Assembly (NCBI GenBank): GCA_023412455.1
Contig: JAEYNQ010000234.1
Coordinates: forward strand, 1-8,587
Length of the DNA: 8,587 nt
Reading direction: 5' to 3'
Source of the DNA: Bacillota bacterium
GTDB lineage: Bacteria > Bacillota > Clostridia > Lachnospirales > Cellulosilyticaceae
The translations under genes and the position numbers were made by a program. The notes under the pieces were generated by a model. That model made no database searches. It saw only the letters and a list, made by a program, of their open reading frames with translations, and was not told the origin of the DNA. Shown here in pieces: positions 6,085-8,587 of this stretch (its first letter is position 1; every line of letters starts with the position of its first letter).

Positions 6085-6996
6085 TTACTCTTCACAAAAA
6101 TCTAGGGTTTTAGTCATACGATCTTGACCAATGTAAGTATTATCAAAGATAGGTTTAATGTGATCAATATTAATATAACTATGTGGTAAGGCTGGGCTAA
6201 AGTGTGTTAACCAAAGTTCTTTAACTGCTCCTGCTTTCGCCAGTTTTGCAGCTTCACTGCCAAGCATATGTTTATGCTTTTTAACCTGTTCTAAATAGTC
6301 ATCCTCTGTATACATGCCTTCGCAAACAAATAAATCTGCATCTTTTATAAATGCCTCTAATTCTTGTATCGGCCTACAATCGGTACAATAAGAGACTTTA
6401 ATTCCTTTTCTAGCTTGTCCTAATACCATATCTGGTGTGTAAGTTTCTCCTTTTTCTGTCACTGTCTTTCCTTGTTGCAAGGGTTTCCAGAATTTCTGAG
6501 GCACATTATTGGCTTTTGCTTTTTCCACTATAAATTTAGGATTTCTTCTATTTTCGATGGTATAAGCAAAGCACTTTACATTATGCGGTACAGGTAAAAT
6601 GGAGATATAAAATTCTCCTATTTGTAGTTCCTGTTCCTCATATTCTAACTCAATGAGTTTTAATTCAAATGCTAAGTCTTTACAAACTACTGTAAGTCCT
6701 TCTACTACCTTTCTTAAGCCTGGAGGTCCAATAATTGTCAGAGGCTCCTTTCTCCCTGCATTACCTATTGTTAGCAAAAGGCCTGGAAGTCCAGTCACAT
6801 GATCTCCATGGTAATGGGTAAAGCAGATAACATCTATGGTTTTATATCCCCATCCTAGCAGACGCATAGTTACTTGAGTTCCTTCTCCACAATCGATGAG
6901 TAATTTTCTTCCGTTAAGTCTTGCTAACAATGACGTTAAATATCTGTCTGGAAGGGGAAGCATTCCACCTGTCCCTAATAAACATATATCAAGCAT
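6085..6996 (-). CDS. rnz: Ribonuclease Z (tRNA 3' processing endonuclease)
   Basis: RNase Z is a zinc-dependent metallo-beta-lactamase nuclease that cuts pre-tRNAs lacking CCA just after the discriminator base. Counting from a GTG at 7002 the protein has 305 residues, the usual length. The metal motif HYHGDH spans 63-68. Further ligands are His140 (PVPHN), Asp208 (CTDCRP), His245 (KHKHMLGSEAA) and His267 (LTHFSP), so the site is complete. The ATG at 6996 is preferred: AGGA stands eight bases before it but only two before the GTG, and family members begin MLDICLLG. It opens the operon behind a strong promoter. The tRNA-Ser(UGA) gene at the left end, without CCA, is the kind of substrate it handles. 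Confidence 0.96.
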   Translation of the reverse strand: MLDICLLGTGGMLPLPDRYLTSLLARLNGRKLLIDCGEGTQVTMRLLGWGYKTIDVICFTHYHGDHVTGLPGLLLTIGNAGRKEPLTIIGPPGLRKVVEGLTVVCKDLAFELKLIELEYEEQELQIGEFYISILPVPHNVKCFAYTIENRRNPKFIVEKAKANNVPQKFWKPLQQGKTVTEKGETYTPDMVLGQARKGIKVSYCTDCRPIQELEAFIKDADLFVCEGMYTEDDYLEQVKKHKHMLGSEAAKLAKAGAVKELWLTHFSPALPHSYINIDHIKPIFDNTYIGQDRMTKTLDFCEE

Positions 6997-7024
6997 ATTC
7001 ACTTTCCTTTCTTACTACTTATTT

Positions 7025-7053
7025 ATTATAGCCTCTTATAGAAATTGTTACAA
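7025..7053 (-). promoter_or_regulatory. Sigma-A promoter of the rnz operon
   Basis: The minus strand has TTGTAA (7053-7048), a 17-base spacer and a perfect TATAAT (7030-7025). Transcription would start near 7018, leaving a short leader of about 20 bases to the rnz start. Confidence 0.8.
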
Positions 7054-7365
7054 TGATAAGACTCTATTTTAATTTAAGTTACTGCTTAAAGTGTTACCTA
7101 TGCTAAAACAATTATTCATTATCTTATCATATTATAAAGGAGCTGTGATCTTCCATGTAGACAAATGAAATACTAAACTTAATTAAAATTCATTGTTAGA
7201 TAAAGAAGTATCATGAACTGATTCATGAGAAATCACCAGCTAAGACATACCCCATCATTATATACAGTAGAAATCTATATCGCGTACTACAATCATAAGA
7301 ATTGTTGAGAAGCTTAAGTGCCTTAATGCCAATAGAAAGGTCCAAAATATATTTTTAAGTAGCAT
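7054..7365. other. Intergenic stretch with no convincing gene
   Basis: About 310 AT-rich bases. All six frames are broken; the longest open stretch I followed is about 43 codons on the minus strand, with no ribosome binding site. The only clear structure is a perfect inverted repeat TCATGAA/TTCATGA (7211-7217 and 7222-7228). An AAAGGAGC sequence at 7136-7143 resembles a ribosome binding site, but the ATG 11 bases later is followed at once by TAG. It could be a decayed gene or could encode a small RNA, because two plus-oriented terminator-like hairpins follow. Confidence 0.5.
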
Positions 7366-7412
7366 AAAAACTGCCAGTAGATTATACTCTACTGGCAGAA
7401 AAAATTTTTTTT
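7366..7412 (-). terminator. Strong bidirectional terminator hairpin
   Basis: CTGCCAGTAGA (7371-7381) and TCTACTGGCAG (7388-7398) form a perfect 11-bp stem with a 6-base loop. On the minus strand it is followed by TTTTT (7370-7366), so it ends the transcript of the small Cys-rich gene at 7497-7811. On the plus strand it is followed by six A and eight T (7399-7412), so it would also work rightwards. Confidence 0.85.
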
Positions 7413-7427
7413 GGTTACCTATCTGGT

Positions 7428-7460
7428 AAGGAGCAGTTCACATGCTACGGCTCCTTTTTT
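7428..7460 (+). terminator. Plus-oriented terminator-like hairpin without an obvious gene
   Basis: AAGGAGC (7428-7434) pairs with GCTCCTT (7450-7456) across a 15-base loop, and the T-run continues to 7460. The orientation is plus, yet no plus-strand gene lies before it. A second small hairpin TTACC/GGTAA (7414-7418 and 7425-7429) overlaps its base. On the minus strand there is no U-run, so it is not an obvious terminator for the gene at 7497-7811. Confidence 0.6.
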
Positions 7461-7496
7461 AAAATGATTTAAGTTGCTACCTCCATTAAGTGCACC

Positions 7497-7811
7497 TTAT
7501 TTGGCTAATTGCTGAGCATATGCCACATTAAGTTGTTGCATCTCTTCTTCCGAACAAATTCTAAGTTCTTCTATACTATATTCTGCTACTGGAATAGTAA
7601 AACTAGCAATCCACTCGTCATAACATTTCTCACAGATGTTAAAAGAATGCCTCATTAAGTCCTTCGACGAAAAATATCCCCAAGCTTTTTCAACATGTAG
7701 ATGATCTACATATTTGCCAATTATCTTCGTTCTCTCAATTGGCTTTGCGCAGCAATTACAGTAAATGGTCTGCTCCTCATCGCCACCCATTTTTTTGTAT
7801 TCATCCAACAT
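7497..7811 (-). CDS. Small Cys-rich, probably zinc-binding protein of unknown function
   Basis: I do not recognise a named family. The protein has 104 residues from the preferred ATG at 7811. A GTG two codons upstream lies only two bases from the ribosome binding site GGAGG, while the ATG lies eight bases from it. Counting from the GTG, two Cys pairs, C20-x2-C23 (in YCNCCAKPIE) and C62-x2-C65 (in NICEKCYDEW), stand about 40 residues apart, a layout typical of a zinc ribbon or treble clef. Extra Cys22 and Cys88 and the segment DHLHVEKAWGYFSSKD (38-53) lie around them. There is no membrane segment or signal peptide. It is a single-gene unit between a dyad-rich upstream region and the hairpin terminator at 7366-7412. 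Function is unknown; a regulatory or nucleic-acid-binding role is only a guess. Confidence 0.8.
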   Translation of the reverse strand: MLDEYKKMGGDEEQTIYCNCCAKPIERTKIIGKYVDHLHVEKAWGYFSSKDLMRHSFNICEKCYDEWIASFTIPVAEYSIEELRICSEEEMQQLNVAYAQQLAK

Positions 7812-7822
7812 TGGCACCCCCT

Positions 7823-7904
7823 CCGTATAATGTACGGTTTCATAATATAACCGAATAACCTACGGCTCTATAATATAAGTCTTTCACATCCCATAATATA
7901 GGGA
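7823..7904. repeat. Array of dyads with ATAATATA-type cores upstream of the Cys-rich gene
   Basis: Three exact copies of ATAATATA (7842, 7870, 7893) and a variant ATAATGTA (7827) lie within 80 bases. Most sit inside short perfect inverted repeats: CCGTA/TACGG (7823-7827 and 7833-7837), CGGTT/AACCG (7835-7839 and 7849-7853) and TCCC/GGGA (7889-7892 and 7901-7904). Neighbouring dyads share the CGG at 7835-7837. The first dyad overlaps the ribosome binding site of the gene at 7497-7811. On the minus strand the cores read TATATTAT, so they could also supply -10 boxes. Operators, tandem promoters or mRNA hairpins are all possible. Confidence 0.65.
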
Positions 7905-7922
7905 CATACCCTACACCTATTA

Positions 7923-7950
7923 TATATGCTTAACCCCCCTTAAGTATATA
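7923..7950. repeat. Inverted repeat with a six-C loop
   Basis: TATATGCTTAA (7923-7933) and TTAAGTATATA (7940-7950) form an 11-bp stem with one G-T wobble, closed by a loop of six C (six G on the minus strand). It stands at the upstream edge of the dyad array before the Cys-rich gene. Confidence 0.6.
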
Positions 7951-8469
7951 GGTAAATTTTATATATTCTTCTTAGATTGCTTGTTCTCTCTCCTGTATAC
8001 CTTTTGCTTAATTATCATATATTTTTTGATGAATTTCAAAAAATAAAGTATATACGTTCTAATTGCTATTCAATGATTTCCTCTGGTGCCATGAGGCAAG
8101 GATAGAAAATGACACTTCCTAAAACTTTTATATTTGTTTTTAAGAGAATTTAAACTATCATTGCGATTAGAGTACATTTCCTTTCCAGTTGGTTTTTGAT
8201 GGTTTATGAATCCTATGCCAGGGTTATTCATTATGAAAAGTTTTCTAGTTCAATTTGATTTTACAGTAAGACCTTTACATTTTTATTTTATATCATTAAC
8301 CACTATACTAACAAGATTAGGCACACTGCTAGTCCTATTACTCATTATATTAATTCATTATAACTTTGATACCTTTTGTTTTTACGTTATCTTTTTTTCT
8401 ACTTTCTCTAAAAATACTTTTCCGTCTCAGTAACCTTTCCATCCATTTCATCTAATTCTCAAAGTTATC
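7951..8469. other. AT-rich intergenic stretch with no convincing gene
   Basis: About 520 bases. A 75-codon plus-strand reading frame (8206-8433) and a 53-codon minus-strand frame (8231-8070) have no ribosome binding site and no recognisable motif, and I do not accept them as genes. A short minus-strand stretch near 8119-8069 reads VIFYPCLMAPEEIIE before a stop and looks vaguely protein-like, so a decayed gene is possible. No terminator or strong promoter was seen. Confidence 0.5.
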
Positions 8470-8582
8470 AACCACCACTTCAAGTGGTGGTTTAATTTTT
8501 GCCCCTCCAGGGCTCATTACTGACTTACGCCTAAAGGCGTGTTTCGCAGTGCCATTATGACTTACAGCCTCTTAAAGAGGCT
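8470..8582 (-). mobile_element. Cluster of four hairpins, probable end of an IS200/IS605-type (TnpB) element or its guide RNA scaffold
   Basis: Four hairpins lie within 113 bases. They are AACCACCACTT/AAGTGGTGGTT (8470-8480 and 8482-8492), GCCC/GGGC (8501-8504 and 8510-8513), ACGCC/GGCGT (8527-8531 and 8536-8540) and AGCCTCTT/AAGAGGCT (8566-8573 and 8575-8582). The third is enclosed by ACTG/CAGT (8519-8522 and 8547-8550). A near-direct repeat CATTA(C)TGACTTAC precedes the third and fourth (8515-8528, 8553-8565). Series of short GC-rich hairpins with TTTA or TTGAA loops are typical of IS200/IS605 ends and of the omega/reRNA made from the 3' end of tnpB. Read on the minus strand, tnpB would lie outside the window and the element would end near 8465. 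No transposase or TnpB residue is visible here, so this stays an inference, and the strand is a guess. Confidence 0.45.
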
Positions 8583-8587
8583 CTCTG

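Noticed and set aside
7230..7360. Minus-strand open stretch of about 43 codons containing YRFLLYIMMGYVLAGDFS
   Set aside because: It lacks a start with a ribosome binding site, and several stops follow in the same frame. The length is expected by chance in this sequence.
8070..8231. 53-codon minus-strand frame beginning MNNPGIGFINHQKP, and an overlapping frame reading VIFYPCLMAPEEIIE
   Set aside because: No ribosome binding site, no recognised domain, and the two stretches are in different frames. A decayed gene cannot be excluded but is not supported.
8206..8433. 75-codon plus-strand reading frame with hydrophobic residues
   Set aside because: No ribosome binding site before the ATG. The composition is what AT-rich, T-rich DNA gives in any frame (Phe, Leu, Ile). 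No motif was recognised.

Overview
This is low-GC, Firmicutes-like DNA. It has strong AGGAGG-type ribosome binding sites, sigma-A style promoters, a Bacillus-type YacL (PIN/TRAM) protein and two serine tRNAs. Gene content and AT-rich spacers suggest a clostridial (Lachnospirales-like) chromosome, but the species cannot be named from the sequence.

Left end (1-526): the minus strand carries the front of what looks like a ribosomal RNA operon. Read in its own direction it has two tandem sigma-A promoters, tRNA-Ser(UGA), tRNA-Ser(GGA), a boxA-like antitermination motif, three perfect stem-loops, and the first few bases of a 16S rRNA gene cut by the window edge. Next (589-1278, minus) is ispD of the MEP isoprenoid pathway.

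Middle (1279-3357): an amino acid permease of the APC superfamily sits alone on the plus strand. It has two candidate promoters and its own terminator. In Bacillus yacL and ispD are neighbours; here the permease lies between them. Four tandem copies of a TCATGACCTGTCCC(C) motif lie upstream of it and a small GGGA/TCCC dyad lies downstream, so the permease may have been inserted.

Operon (3358-6996, minus): a TTGTAA-17-TATAAT promoter drives rnz (RNase Z), a small unrecognised membrane-anchored protein, tsaD (tRNA t6A synthesis) and yacL (membrane PIN-TRAM nuclease-like protein). Spacing is tight, and a hairpin terminator separates the operon from the convergent permease. Two of the four genes act in tRNA maturation. 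One of the two tRNAs at the left end lacks an encoded CCA and would need RNase Z plus CCA addition.

Right part (6997-8587): gene-poor. It holds a small Cys-rich (probably zinc-binding) protein gene, two strong intrinsic hairpins downstream of it, a dense array of dyads with an ATAATATA core upstream of it, and about 500 bases of AT-rich DNA with no convincing gene. At the edge is a cluster of four hairpins that looks like the end of an IS200/IS605-type (TnpB) element or its guide RNA scaffold. The most interesting unexplained items are this hairpin cluster, the ATAATATA dyad array, the CATGACCTGTCCCC repeats and the orphan plus-strand terminators.
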